64,000 bases of DNA from Calamus simplicifolius (GCA_900491605.1 UESW01001800.1:191163-255162); one strand, 5' to 3'. Shown: positions 10,641-21,755, numbered from the stretch's first letter. Notes: generated by a model not told the origin, from the sequence alone. Program-made: numbers and translations.

Positions 10641-11280
10641 CTTAAAGCACACTAATAAAGCAGTGCGAGAGCCCTTGCGGCATGAAACTTAAAGCACACT
10701 CTCTTTTATCACGCCCATAGTCCTTTTGTTATTGCTGGATCAATGAAAGTTATTGAGGCAGGGAGAGAGAATGTTGCCTTCACAAGCTTAAAAAATAATA
10801 AAATAAGATGTGAAAGAGAGAGGCTCTCGTCACCCATCTAAAATTCCAGACAATCATGGAAGGTTACAAATTTGATGAGGTTGTCTTAACATATAACAAA
10901 ATATACCGAAAGAAAATGTCAAGAATGGCAGCTTTTTTGTTTATTAGGAACTCCAAATATAGAATAGAACCGTCTCACGAACGGCTAGAAAGAGCCATGG
11001 AATAGAGTACAATCATAGGTCCATTACTCTGAATTGACATCGTTTATTAGGTGATTTTCTAATCATAGGGGCCGGGCTTTCTTTTGAGTACAATCATTGG
11101 GCTTGATGACCCTCCACTCAAAAATCTCTCCTTGGGTCCTGGTCATCCTCCGAGGTTTCTCCTTGGATTTCTGGTGCGTGGGCATTCTCTTTTGTTATTT
11201 TAGGCATTGACTGCGACTTGGATAGTTGCGATCAAATAATTCCGATTTTAAATTGCATGTTCTGTGGGTCAGGTAAGATG
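10640..11280. other. Upstream region of the receptor kinase gene
   Basis: No gene or repeat was recognised. From about 10680 the sequence becomes AT-richer and single-copy in appearance. It precedes the TATA box at 11281 and probably holds the promoter of the receptor kinase. Confidence 0.4.
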
Positions 11281-11290
11281 CTATATAAAT
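11281..11290 (+). promoter_or_regulatory. Putative TATA box of the LRR receptor kinase
   Basis: CTATATAAAT lies 233 bp upstream of the chosen ATG at 11514, giving a leader of about 200 nt. It stands in moderately GC sequence, so it is less likely to be background. Confidence 0.5.
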
Positions 11291-11513
11291 CGATAGATGA
11301 ATAAAGCAGAGGCATCAGTTCTTCAAACTCTATCCTCCGAGTTTGCTTTACTTTTGCTGAGAAATCGGCTTTACCGTCCTTGTGAGGTTCTTGAACTCAC
11401 CTTCTCTTCATCATTGTATTTTGTACGTACATTATTACAATCTTCTGTTTTGTTTCACAGGAATAAATTAAATTGGGTGGTGGATGAATTACTGTTGCAA
11501 TAAACTGGAATCC

Positions 11514-14500
11514 ATGGCGGTTGCTTTATTTTTGCTGCTGCTCCTCCTATCCTTAGCACCGCTCATGTCCTCCTCACGGTTGGGAAATGAGACAGACCTG
11601 CAGGCCTTGCTTGCTATAAAGAATCAGATAACACGCGAGTCCCATGGAGCTCTGAGCTCATGGAATCACACCGTCCATGTCTGTGCCTGGGAGGGGGTCT
11701 CGTGCATCCGCAAGCACGGCACGCAGAGGATCTCAGCCTTGGAACTCGCATCTCATGGCCTGGCAGGTTCCCTCTCTCCTTTCATTGGCAACCTCAGCTT
11801 CCTCAGAAGAGTCGACTTATCAGACAACGATCTCTATGGCGAGATCCCGCCAGAGATCGCCGCTTGCACCGGCTTTTGCATCTTGATTTGAGCTCCAACT
11901 CATTTGTAGGGCTAATCCCTGTGAATCTATCCTATTGTTTAGACCTTCAGGTGCTCGCTCTAAGCGAAAACAATCTCATGGGGAGGATACCTGATGAGAT
12001 CAGCAACCTATCCAAGCTTAAATATCTGTCAGTTGAATTTAACAACATTACAGGTGTCATCCCACCATGGCTTGGCAATCTCTCTTCTCTGATCTGGCTT
12101 TCTGTAGAGTCGAACAAACTGGAGGGAGGAATCCCAGAAGTTGGCCAACTTGGACGTCTAGAAATATTAGATGTGCAAGAAAATATGCTCTCAGGTATCA
12201 TCCCTGCGTCCCTCTACAATCTCTCATCCTTGCAAGTTTTGGCTGCTGAAGCAAACCAGCTGCAGGGAAGCCTGCCACCCGATTTTGGCACCAGACTTCC
12301 AGATCTCCGACAAGTTTTTCTTGGTTAAACCAAATTGGAGGACCAATTCCAGCATCACTTTCCAATGCCTCTAGACTTCAGATTGATCTCTCATCCAACA
12401 ATTTTATCGGTTTCATGCCCACTGATCTTGGAAGATTGAAATATCTCTCCCGGTTAAATATACATACAAATAACATTGAAGCAGACAATGTCCATGGTTG
12501 GGCATTTCTTGCTTCTCTCAGGAATTGCAGTTATCTAACACATCTATGGTTGGGTGATAACAATCTAAGGGTGCGTTGCCTATTTCAATAGCAAACCTCT
12601 CCACACAACTTGAATATCTATCGATTAGTTTAAACCAAATATCGGGGAGTATTCCTTTGGAGATAGAAAACCTGGTCAATCTGACTGTACTTTTATTGCA
12701 TGACAATCTTCTAACAGGCACCATTCCAGAAAGTGTTGGAAAGCTTAGCAATTTGCATCTTTTAGGCTTATTCAACAATAGGTTTACAGGTTCTGTTCCA
12801 TCCTCCCTCGGAAATCTAACACAGTTGATTAATCTCGAGTTATATGGCAATAGTTTACAAGGACCCATACCTCCAAGCCTTGGAAATCTCCAGCAACTAG
12901 AAGTACTGGACCTTTCTCGAAATAATCTCAGTGGTACCATACCTAAAGAAATTGTTAGTCTTCCTTTTTTGCCAGATTCCATCAACTTGTCTAACAATTC
13001 ATTAGTTGGGCCACTCCCAGAAGAAGTCGGCAGTTTGAAAAATATCAAAACATTTATCGTCTCTGGGAACAGGCTGACAGGTAAAATTCCAGACACAATT
13101 GGTGGATGTGAAGTCCTTGAGCTCCTATTTATGAACAATAACTTTTCAATGGAAGCATTCCGTCATCTCTTAGTAACATAAAGGGCCTTCGAGGATTATA
13201 TCTATCTTACAATAACTTGACAGGGACCATTCCTTCATCTTTGGGCACCTTCAAGGGCCTTCAAGCACTAGATCTCTCACACAATTACCTTTCGGGGCAA
13301 ATTCCATATTCTTTTGAAGATATGAAGTTTTCAAGCTATGGGAATTCTGTAGTCTCCGAAGATGATGGTCTTGAATACTTAAAAATTTCAAGTTACTTAA
13401 ATCTATCTTTCAACCATCTTGAGGGGGAAGTGCCAATGAAGGGAATATTTAAAAATGTCACCGCAATCTCTCTTGTTGGCAATGATAGACTCTGTGGGGG
13501 TGTTCCAGAACTCAGGTTACCTAAATGCGCTGTGAAATCGTTGAAAAACAAACAAGCATCTCGATGGCTAAAATTTGTGATTCCAATAATTACATTCATC
13601 TTCATTTTATTACTCTCCAGCTTTGCTTTTCTTTATTGGAAGCAGAAGTCAAAACAACAAACTTCCTCTGCTACTTCGCTGGAGGATCAATATCTCAGAG
13701 TTTCATATGCAGAGCTGGTTCAAGCAACTAATGGTTTCTCTTCTACCAACATAATTGGCTCTGGAAGATATGGATCCGTATACAAAGGGATTATGGATCA
13801 TGATAATTCAATTGTGGCTATTAAGGTTTTCAACCTTTTGCACCAAGGAGCTTCCAAGAGCTTCATTACAGAATGTGAAGCTTTGAGAAACATCCGTCAT
13901 CGTAATCTCATCAAGATATTAACATCTTGCTCCAGCATAAATTTTCAAGGAAACGATTTCAAAGCTCTAATTTTTGAGTTCATGCCTAATGGGAGTTTGG
14001 ATACATGGTTGCATCCTAAGCTAGACGGGGATAACATTTTGAATGGTCTAAGCTTGAGCAAAAGGTTGGGCATAGCTGTTGATATTGCCGATGCATTGTA
14101 TTATCTACATCACAATTGCCATCCATCAATTGTTCATTGTGATCTAAAGCCTGCCAATGTTCTACTTGACAATGACATGTGTGCTCATGTGGGGGACTTC
14201 GGCTTAGCAAGGTTTCTATATGAAGGCACGAGCAAACAAATTCAGTCTTCAAGCACTTCAGTTGCAATAAAAGGTTCCATTGGATACGTCGCTCCAGGTA
14301 ACTACCTCTATTAACCTTCCTTTTTTAAGTATTATTTTTAAAAAAACTTTGAAGGATTAAAATCATGTTTCTTTTACATTATGAATCATCTATTTATATA
14401 ATATGCATTCAAGCTAAGATATACATGGATTGCAGAGTATGGGGAAGGTTTTCATGTGTCTACCTTTGGTGATGTGTATAGTTATGGGATCCTTCTGCTA

Positions 14501-14845
14501 GAGTTGTTTACAGGAAAAAGTCCGGTTAATGACATGTTTCAAAATGGCTTAACCCTTAGCAAGTTTGCCGAGATGGCTTTCCCTAATAGAGTGATGGACA
14601 TTGCTGATCCACTATTATTGTTACCAGAGCACATCAATATTGCTTATAGCCAACAGAATGGAAGCAATGCAGTGAGGAAAATCCAAGAATGCATGATTAA
14701 TGTGATGAGAGTTGGGCTATCATGCTCAAATCAATCATGGAGAGAGAGAATGAGTATGAAGGATGTTGCAACTGAGATGAACAAAATTCGAGATGCCTAC
14801 AAAGCTGTTGGATTTCTCGAGGGATATGTGATTGGGGGTCAGTAA
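11514..14845 (+). CDS. Xa21/EFR-type LRR receptor-like Ser/Thr kinase (non-RD), frame broken four times as written
   Basis: A plasma-membrane pattern-recognition-type receptor of LRR subfamily XII, about 1,060 codons long, normal for the family. From 11514: signal peptide MAVALFLLLLLLSLAP, an N-terminal LRR cap (ETDLQALLAIKNQI; CAWEGVSC), about twenty LRRs, a membrane span (FVIPIITFIFILLLSSFAF, about 13575-13632) and a kinase domain from about 13740. Visible kinase motifs: GSGRYGSVYKG loop, VAIK lysine, HCDLKPANVLLD (Cys before Asp, so non-RD), DFG, and APE split by the intron. The intron (14298-14435) sits where this family has it. Single-base losses near 11860, 12326, 12572 and 13150 shift the frame in the LRR region, while each following segment is well preserved and the kinase part is intact. 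Either a young pseudogene or a functional gene with sequence errors at short homopolymers. An in-frame Met at 11484 is possible but gives a poorer signal peptide. The ligand is unknown. Confidence 0.88.
14298..14435 (+). other. Intron of the receptor kinase
   Basis: GTAACTACC...TGGATTGCAG, 138 bp, phase 1, splitting the Glu codon of the APE motif (GCT CCA G | AG TAT). This is the conserved intron site of the Xa21-like subfamily. Confidence 0.85.
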
Positions 14846-15340
14846 TCATGCATCAATATTCCACCTCAGCTCAGGAGCCAGGACATGGACAAATCAAAAG
14901 TTATTAAGAATTCTCATCTTCCAAATGAATCTAATTTTTAAACCAATGTTGTTTTTCCTTCACCAAGTTTCACATATATAATGCCTAGTAATTCTAAGTG
15001 ATACTATGAAGGCAAAGTTATATGTCTGGTTGTACTACACATGAAATAAAAAAAAATTGTTAAAAGAAGAATTTCTAAATTCTATTGGGAATGACATATG
15101 ATGGGTTGGGGCCTTTTGCCTTGATTATTTTTATTTTGCTATTGCGAAAGAGAGCAAATCTTGGCAACAGAATAAACCCCATGATTGCCATCATTTGAAC
15201 CTACTAGTGCATCACGTAAGACCTAAATTTAGTAGGTCTAGACATAACTCAAACCAATGAATATGTTTGATCTAAGAATCATAAATAAGTTTCCGATGAT
15301 AAAAATGATAAAAATGTTCGATAATAAACGCCCCATGATT
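14846..15340. other. 3' flank of the receptor kinase; contains one unit of a local repeat
   Basis: No gene is seen. 15170-15300 (CCCCATGATTGCCATCATTTG...) resembles the sequence made by joining 15331-15345 to 41046-41160 across the large insertion, so a short tandem duplication existed here before the retrotransposon came in. A poly(A)-like AATAAAAAAAAAT at about 15045 could serve as the kinase polyadenylation region. Confidence 0.5.
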
Positions 15341-15345
15341 ACTAT

Positions 15346-16219
15346 TGTTGCCACCAAATCACTTTCGAAGAGTGTCGGGCGAGAAGAGACCTTTGCATAT
15401 TTTCAGGAATGTGGCAGGGCCGTCTCCTTTTTGGCTTGGAACCTACAAAAGAAGTCCTGGGCCGGTGGTTCCGGCGGGGACCCTCCGACGCTCAAGTTAG
15501 CAACTTGAGGAGAACAAGAATTTAGATGAGAGTTTTTGCTTACCTCCTCTTGTGAGTTTGGGTCCTCTTTTTATACATGTCCGGGGTCCCTTTTTTCCCT
15601 CGTTAGAGCCATCGAATCCCTCAGGATCAGCTCTATGAACAGCAGGTAGGTACGTCATTGCTGAGCAGGCGCCGTACATAACGACAACTGTTGGGTGCGC
15701 TAGCAAATACCCATGATTTTGGCAATGATATGCGGGTCAATCGTGTTGCAGTTGGTGTTTTAGATCACCGAGCTCGATATTCGGAGTTGGTTTCATGAGG
15801 GCAAAGTTCGTGTGGTATGAACTGATGTTAAGGCCAAGATCGAGGCCAGAACGAATCTGAAGCAGAGGCCAAGCCAAATCCAAGGTCGAAGCCATGGCCA
15901 AGCTAGATCCGAGGCCGAAGCCAAGGCCGAAATGAATCTAAAGCCGAGGCCAAGCCAAATCCGAGCCCGAAGCCATGGTTGAGCCGAATCCGAGGCCGAA
16001 GCCGTAGCCGAGCCAAATCCGAGGCCGAAGCCGAGGCTGAAACGAATCTGAAGTCGAGGCCAAGCCGTGGCCGAGCCGAATCCGAGGCCGAAGCCGTAGC
16101 CGAGCCGAATCCGAGGTCGAAGCCATGGCCAAGCCGAATTTGAGGCCGATTGAAGCTACTTATGTTCAAAAACTCATGCGGGTTGTTATCATGCCACATG
16201 ACTGTGATTAGCCACATTA
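15346..16219 (-). repeat. LTR A of the Tat-like element
   Basis: About 874 bp, starting TGTTGCCACCAAATCAC and ending GATTAGCCACATTA (mutated from ...CATCA). It contains a minisatellite at 15835-16150 of CCGAATCCGAGGCCGAAGCC-type units. The GATGCCCCCCGCCCCCG tract at 16220 is the polypurine tract when read on the minus strand. Confidence 0.8.
15835..16150. repeat. LTR minisatellite, about 30-bp GCCGAATCCGAGGCCGAAGC units
   Basis: Imperfect tandem copies differing by gain or loss of 6-12 bp. The same repeat occurs at 27730-28110 (LTR B) and 40806-40975 (LTR C) with different unit order. The arginine/serine/alanine-rich open frames on both strands are artefacts of the repeat. Confidence 0.75.
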
Positions 16220-16240
16220 GATGCCCCCCGCCCCCGAAAT
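16220..16240 (-). other. Polypurine tract next to LTR A
   Basis: Read on the minus strand it is a G-rich tract (GGGGGCGGGGGGCATC) immediately before TAATGTGGC, the mutated LTR start. An equivalent tract lies beside LTR B at 28186. Confidence 0.6.
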
Positions 16241-16560
16241 GGGTGAGCGTGCTTCTATCATTGAAAGGGGGCATTTTATCATCTGGTGGCTAATCTCCAC
16301 ATGCCACGTGTCGAGGGCCGTCCTTCCTTTAATGATGCATTGGACGATGCAGTACCATCGTATCGCCCGTCTTGGTTGTTGGGATCGAGGAGGATTTTTT
16401 GAGTACTGGGCAGGCACATCATTACGGTGAGGTCACCGCCGTCCCTTCATTGGCAGTGACCTTTGTGCTTCCCGCCCTGGGCGGTTGCCATAGCCATCCC
16501 CAATGGCAAGCAGACATGTGTCCGAAGCGACTTAGGCAGGATGATTTTGAAAAGACGGGG

Positions 16561-16570
16561 CTATAAAAAG
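16561..16570 (+). promoter_or_regulatory. TATA box of antisense accessory gene, copy 1
   Basis: CTATAAAAAG in the context ACGGGGCTATAAAAAGGGG, 154 bp upstream of the ATG at 16715. The same box at the same distance precedes copy 2 (28527-28536). It lies in the element's internal region, outside the LTR, and points against gag-pol. Confidence 0.7.
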
Positions 16571-17557
16571 GGGATCATCCTAGACCAGAGCCGCCTTCAC
16601 CTTCTTCGCCTTCTTCCCTATTTCGGTCCCGCTTGAGCCTGTTCATCTCCCACCTCCCAAGTTCTTCGTCCCTGATTCTATCAGCTTCATATCCTTCAGG
16701 TCAGTTCTATTTCCATGGCTTCTTCCCCATCGTGCTCGATTTCTGATTCCGGAGGTTATTCCCACAGTCCTCGACCTTCTCCTTATCCCCTGCTTATCTG
16801 GTCCTCCTCCGCGGAGGATGTCCCAGCAGAGCAGCAGGGAGCTGCTGGGCGAATTCCCGCTAGGAATTGCCCAGTTGCCGAACGGGCCCCCGTCCGGCAT
16901 CGTTCGGCTATGGCCGGCCCCTCCTCCCTTGTGAGGCAGTCTCTCGAGAGGACTGCCTCTGTCATGACCGCCCAAGAGATTATCAATCTCAGGGCTCAAT
17001 ATCAAATCCCTACCGACCTTCATCTTTACTGACCCCTTCCCGAGGACAGAGTAGTTTTCTCCTGCCCTAGCCGGGTCGCCCTTTATGAATTATTCTTTAA
17101 GGCTGGCCTTCGTCTTTCCATCCATCCCTTTATACTTAATGTATTAGATCGGTACTCTTTGACTCTGGCGCAGTTGGTTCCAAACTCCATTCGGACCCTT
17201 GTCGGTTTTTAGTGTTATGTCACATTCAGGGGATTGAGGCTAGGATCTCTCTCTTTCGTTGTTTCTACACCCCTAGGAAACAATTGGGTTGGTGGTCCTT
17301 CGCCCCTAGGCCAACCAGAACCATTAAGTTATATCTTCCCACTTCCATCAAAGGGTGGAAAGATAGGTTTTTCTTCGCTCAGATTGAGGGGGTAAAAGCC
17401 AAGTGGGGAATTCCTGAGACCGAGCTGAATAGAGACCCGACAGTACTCCCAAGAGATAAAGGGGCATTCAGGAAATTGATCATTGCTGACATCCCTCGGT
17501 GTAACATGTTGTTAGCCGAGGGGAACCATCGGCTGGCAGGACTTGCTCCTAGCAATG

Positions 17558-17634
17558 GTGAGCGGCCAACCGTTCCCTCTTTTACTTCTTTTCCTTCTCC
17601 TTTTGTAATAATTACAAGTTCTTTTGATCCGCAG
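17558..17634 (+). other. Intron 1 of the antisense accessory gene
   Basis: GTGAGCGGCC...TTTTGATCCGCAG, with a pyrimidine-rich 3' half. The second copy has the same intron at 29525-29601. Splicing joins ...AAT G and GT ATG GCA in frame. Confidence 0.65.
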
Positions 17635-18236
17635 GTATGGCACCTTCACTTCAAACAATAAGACAGGCCGCTACAAATTAGAGAAAGGCCAAAGCGGATG
17701 GGGCCCCTGCCGAAAAGAGGGCCACCATCGAAGTTGTCAATAGAACCGAGGCTGGAGAGGCTTCGGGAAGAAATGAGGCTGAGGAAGAATGGCCTCGTTC
17801 GCCTCTACCGATGCCAGAACGGCCTCGTTCACCTCTACCTGCGCCACTTCCATCTCCCATTGATCTGACCGACACTCCCCCGGAGCGGGGGACTAAGGCA
17901 TCGTCACCACCGCCCATAGCTCTTGAAGTGGAACCGATGGGCTTGGTTACTAGGCCGACTCCAGAAGCTGCCCTATCCACCGAAGGGGCGATAGCCGAGG
18001 CATCCTCACCGGCTAAGGAGCCAGAAGAAGCAGGATCGGAGGCTAACCCTTCGCCTGTAGCCACCAAATCAGCGGAGGGAGATGACATCAATCTTTCTTT
18101 CCCATCGATCTTGTCCCGCTATAGCCGCTGGGCCGAGCGGACAGTGGCCCAGGCCTCTGTGCCCGAGTTACAGAGGTTCCTCCAACATCAAGGGACCTCT
18201 ACACTCTTCCGAGATGCGTCTGTGGCATATCTCTGG

Positions 18237-18304
18237 GTAAGTTTTGCTTTGTCAACTCTCTTTTCTTTTCTTTTTTTTTCATCTAAACCAACTAATCTGA
18301 GCAG
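18237..18304 (+). other. Intron 2 of the antisense accessory gene
   Basis: GTAAGTTTTGC...AATCTGAGCAG with a long T-rich tract before the acceptor; matched by 40695-40761 in copy 2. Confidence 0.65.
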
Positions 18305-19289
18305 GCATTGAACTCTATGACCACCATGAGAGGCCTTTGGTCCCAGGCCGAGGTCACCCTCGATCAATCATGAGAGGAAATTCGAGAAGTCCGGGCTAAA
18401 GCAGAGAAGGCCGAGGCAGCCTTGGAGGAGGCCCAGGCGGTGACTGCCCGGCCGCAAAAGGCCAAAGCCAAAGCCGAAGCTGCCCAAATTAGGGACCGGG
18501 CCTAGGCTGAAAAGGCCGAGGAGGCGCTTGAAGTGGCTCAGCGCCAGGTAGCTCACGAACTTGACAATGCTCAAGTGGCAGAGGAGAAACAGAAAGCTGC
18601 TGAAGCAGAGGTTTACTTGCTGAAGCAGTAACTGCACTCTGCCTCCATCGAGATAGGAATATCTGAAGAGCGGGCCAAAAATGCCAAGGAAATTGCCCGC
18701 CGAGCTAATGCCAAGATAGCCGATCTGAAGGTCGTGGCGACCGAGGCTGAGGAGAGGGCTGCCGAGGCTGAGAAGAGGGCCATCAAGGCCATAGAGATTT
18801 TCAGGAAGTCCGATACCTTCGACAAGGAGCTGGCTGAGACAACTGCATTTGCATATGATGGCAGCTTCCAAAATTGTAAAGAGAAGGTACAAAGACTTTA
18901 TGGTTCGAGGGGATTGAAGAGTTGGAGCCAGATAGTCCCTGAGGATGATGGCTCAGCCCTGGTCAAATCTTAGCTTTCTCTTTATTGTATCAAGTCCGAC
19001 TTAATCGGCAATTTTGTAAACTCTTTTACTTTTAATGAAAACCCTTTTGATTCATACTGTTGATTTGGTTTGCGTCAAGCCCGATTGTTCCTTTGATTTG
19101 TATCGTGGCCAACGAATTTTTAGAGATTAGGACGATGCGAGTACGCAGGTGCAAGCCAATTATAAAGAACAGCTGAGACTCAGGTCACACGTAGGTGAGT
19201 GTAAGCGTTGTCCTGGGTTTGAGCGCTAACGACCAGGCTGCAAAGTATTCAAGGGTCGTTCGAGGGCCGGTGCGGAATCGGGTTGCGCC

Positions 19290-19540
19290 AACGCGGAGCT
19301 GGGCTTGGGTGCCGACGCAAAACCAGGCTTGCGTGCCATCGCGAAGTCAGGCTTAAGTGCTGACACGAAGTCGCACTTGAGTGCCGATGTAGAGTCGGGC
19401 TTGAGTGCCGACGTGGAGTCAGGCTTGAGTGCCGATGCGGAGCCGAGCTTAAGTGCCATGCGGAGCCGGGCAGAGTCGGGCTTGAGTGCCGATGCGGAGC
19501 CGGGCTTGAGTGCCGACGCGAAGTTGGGCTTGAGTTTGGA
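19290..19540. repeat. Minisatellite, about 24-bp GAGTGCCGACGCGGAGTCGG units (first copy)
   Basis: Around ten imperfect units of GGCTTGAGTGCCGATGCGGA lie between the pol stop and the accessory gene. It recurs at 21780-22030 in the second duplication unit with a different unit number, the main length difference between the units. Open frames such as GLSADAEPGLSADAE come from the repeat. Confidence 0.75.
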
Positions 19541-19625
19541 GCCAGACCACTTAGATACTTCCGTTAATGAAAAAGAAAATGAATGATCATTCTAAGGAAA
19601 TGTTCGAATTAAATATGTTAGTAGA

Positions 19626-20770
19626 TTACTGATAATACCTTCGGAGGTTGTCCGCGTTCCAGGTATGAGGGAGAGGTTTTCCGTCTAGCTCTTTGATCCA
19701 GTAAGCCCCGTGATTAAGTGCATTGGTGACTCGATAGGGCCCTTCCCAATTGGGAGACAGTTTTCCTCCCTCCGAAGGTTTGGAGATTTTGGCTCGTCTG
19801 AGGACCAAATCCCCCAGGAGGAACGTTCTAGTACGAACTCGAGCATTGTAGTACTTTGCAATCCTCTATCAATAGGAGGCCATTCTGATTCGCGCTCGGT
19901 CGTGAAGTTCTTCGACGAGGTTGAGGTTGGCTCTTAATTGATTTGGATTGTCATCTTCATCATATGACTGTACTCAAGGACTGGGGATGCCAATCTCCAC
20001 TAGGACGATAGCTTTCATTCCGAATACAAGGCTGAACGGGGTTTATTCAGTGGGAGCCCGGGGCATCGTGTGATAGGCCCACAGCACATTCGGGAGCTCC
20101 TCTACCCATCTTCCTTTGAAATTGTCCAGGCATGTCCTGAGCCCTTGTAGGATTGTCCGGTTCATCACTTCGGTAGCCCTATTTATTTGCGGGTGACAGA
20201 CAGAAGTGAACCTTTGGTGTATCCCTAGTTCGGCATAGAAATCTTTGAATGGTACATTGTCGAACTGGCATCCGTTGTCGGTAACAAGTGTGTGGGGTAG
20301 TCCAAACCGACAAATGATAGACTTCCAGAAGAAGTTCCTCACCTTAGCTTTGGTAATCTTGGCTAGTGCTTTGTCTTCTACCCACTTAGTGAAGTGATCG
20401 ATGGCGACGAGCAAGAACTTTCGCTGGCCAAAAGCTAGAGGGAATGATCCCAAGATGTCAATTCCCCACTGGGTGAATGGCCATGGAGCCGATAGGGGCT
20501 CAATCAAGAGGTTGGCAGTCATTGGATGTTGGCATGCCACTAGCAACGATCGCACTTCCAAAATAGCTCGGCTGCGTCTTCCCGCATGGTGGGCCAGTAA
20601 TAGCCTTGGCGTTAGGCTTTGTGTGATAGAGCTCTACCCCCCAAGTGGTTTCTGTAGATGCCTTCATGAATCTCTCAGAGGATGTAGTAGGTGTCCGTAA
20701 GACCAACATATCTAAGGAGGGGATGAGAGAAAGACCTCCAGTACAGCTGTCCGTCAAACATCAGGAACTT
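19626..20770 (-). pseudogene. Integrase, duplicated copy (unit 1)
   Basis: On the minus strand: an H2C2-like N-terminal zinc region (about 20770-20540), a catalytic core with FTKWVEDKALAKITKAKVR and LVTDNGCQFDN (20400-20240), and a C-terminal DLVLRRAKISKPSEGG...SPNWEGPYRV (19808-19626). No chromodomain follows. Two frame breaks separate the three parts. It lies downstream of a complete second set of RNase H and integrase, so it is an extra copy. Confidence 0.8.
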
Positions 20771-21016
20771 GTGTACTCGCTATTTGAAATCTTGGCCTTG
20801 GCAGGATCGGCTGGGAGGACACTAGTGGCGAAGTACTAGTTATAAGCGTTCATCCAAGAAGGTTCCTGGCAGACTGGCATGGACTCCTCCACTGCATCAA
20901 TGCTTGGGGCTTCCAGGTGCTCCATCGGCCGAGGTAGCCAACCGGGACAATGCGTTAGCTCTAGCGTTCTCCGCTCGGGGAATGTAGCTGACGCTGAAGT
21001 GGGCTAGGGGAGAAAC

Positions 21017-21286
21017 CTATGACCGCACCATATTTAAGTAGTGGGACATAGTGGGATCCCGCGCCTCATATTCCCCCTTTATCTGGCCAGAGACTAGCTG
21101 GGAGTCGGTGAAAACTCTAAGATGTTTCGCCCCGAGCTCACGAGCTAGTCTTACTCCTGACAGTAGGGCTTCATATTCAACTTGGTTGTTGATAGCTGGA
21201 AAAAGGAAACGAAGGGCGTACTTGGCCACCACTTTGTCTGGGCTAGCTAGAATGAGGCCCGCTCCACTTCCATGAGAGTTTGACAC
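21017..21286 (-). pseudogene. Archaeal-type RNase H domain, duplicated copy (unit 1)
   Basis: GSGAGLILASPDKVVAKYAL, NNQVEYEALLSGVRLAREL and HLRVFTDSQLVSGQIKGEYE carry the Glu-rich and TDSQL motifs of the second, archaeal-type RNase H found in Tat-lineage elements. It is open for 89 codons. Confidence 0.75.
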
Positions 21287-21397
21287 TCCGTCTACGTGAA
21301 GGAGCCAGTCATTCCCTCCCTCCTCGGTTTCAGCACCCGAGGGGTTTGCATGGGATTCTTTCAGCTGCTCTTCTGCCCAAGTGCATTCGACCAGAAA

Positions 21398-21755
21398 TTA
21401 TGCCAAGACTTGGGACTTCATAGCTCTCCTGGGTCGGAACGACAGGTTGAACTCCCCCAACTTGAGCGCCCACGTTGCCAATCGGCCAGAAGTATCAGGA
21501 CGAGAAAGGATCACCTTGAGCGGTTGGTCGGTAACTGCCACAATCGGGTGAGCTTGGAAATAGGGCCTGAGGCACTGGGCAAAGAAGATTAATGCGAAAA
21601 TGATCTTCTCAACTCTCAAATATCTAGTCTCAGCGTCATGGAGTACCTTGCTAGTGTAGTATACTGGCTTTTGTGTCCCGTCGATGTCCATGCGAACAAG
21701 CACGGAGCTGACAGTTTCAGGAGAGGCCGTGAGGTACAGAAAGAGTTCTTCCTTG
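21398..21755 (-). pseudogene. RT-RNase H connection region, duplicated copy (unit 1)
   Basis: Starts inside the RT/RNase H tether (KEELFLYLTASPETVSSVLV) and runs through YYTSKVLHDAETRYLRVEKI and TDQPLKVILSRPDTSGRLA. Its upstream part is replaced by filler at 21754-21777, so the unit begins mid-domain. Confidence 0.75.

Larger units (their letters stand above)
16715..18973 (+). pseudogene. Antisense accessory gene of the Tat-like element, copy 1 (putative gypsy-type transposon protein)
   Basis: Three exons: 16715-17557, 17635-18236 and 18305-18973, with GT/AG introns (GTGAGCGG...GATCCGCAG and GTAAGTTTT...TGAGCAG). The product begins MASSPSCSISDSGGYS. The middle has the landmark block FFKAGLRLSIHPFILNVLDR...LAQLVPNSIRTLVG, typical of the Pfam family called putative gypsy-type transposon. 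After an acidic, proline-rich linker the C-terminus is an Ala/Glu/Lys coiled coil (AEKAEAALEEAQAV; EEAQ-type heptads). Function is unknown; such ORFs sit between integrase and the 3' LTR of Tat elements, antisense to pol. Copy 1 is broken: TGA at 17031, a one-base loss near 17210, TAG at 17677, and further stops in exon 3 (18370, 18503, 18629). Confidence 0.75.
19278..21755 (-). repeat. 2.5-kb direct duplication within pol, unit 1
   Basis: Nearly identical to 21776-24253 at an offset of 2,496-2,498 bp, with only scattered single-base differences (for example near 20418, 20495 and 20560). It spans a minisatellite, integrase, RNase H and the RT-RNase H connection. The near identity shows the event is recent compared with the decay of the element. 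Confidence 0.9.

Noticed and set aside
15903..16274. Minus-strand frames rich in SASASDSARPRLR in the Tat LTRs (also near 27640-28216 and 40627-41041)
   Set aside because: Translation of the LTR minisatellite; unit number and frame differ among the three LTRs.
19305..19586. GLSADAEPGLSADAE repeat protein
   Set aside because: Encoded by a minisatellite downstream of integrase; frame not kept between the two duplicated copies and no start context.
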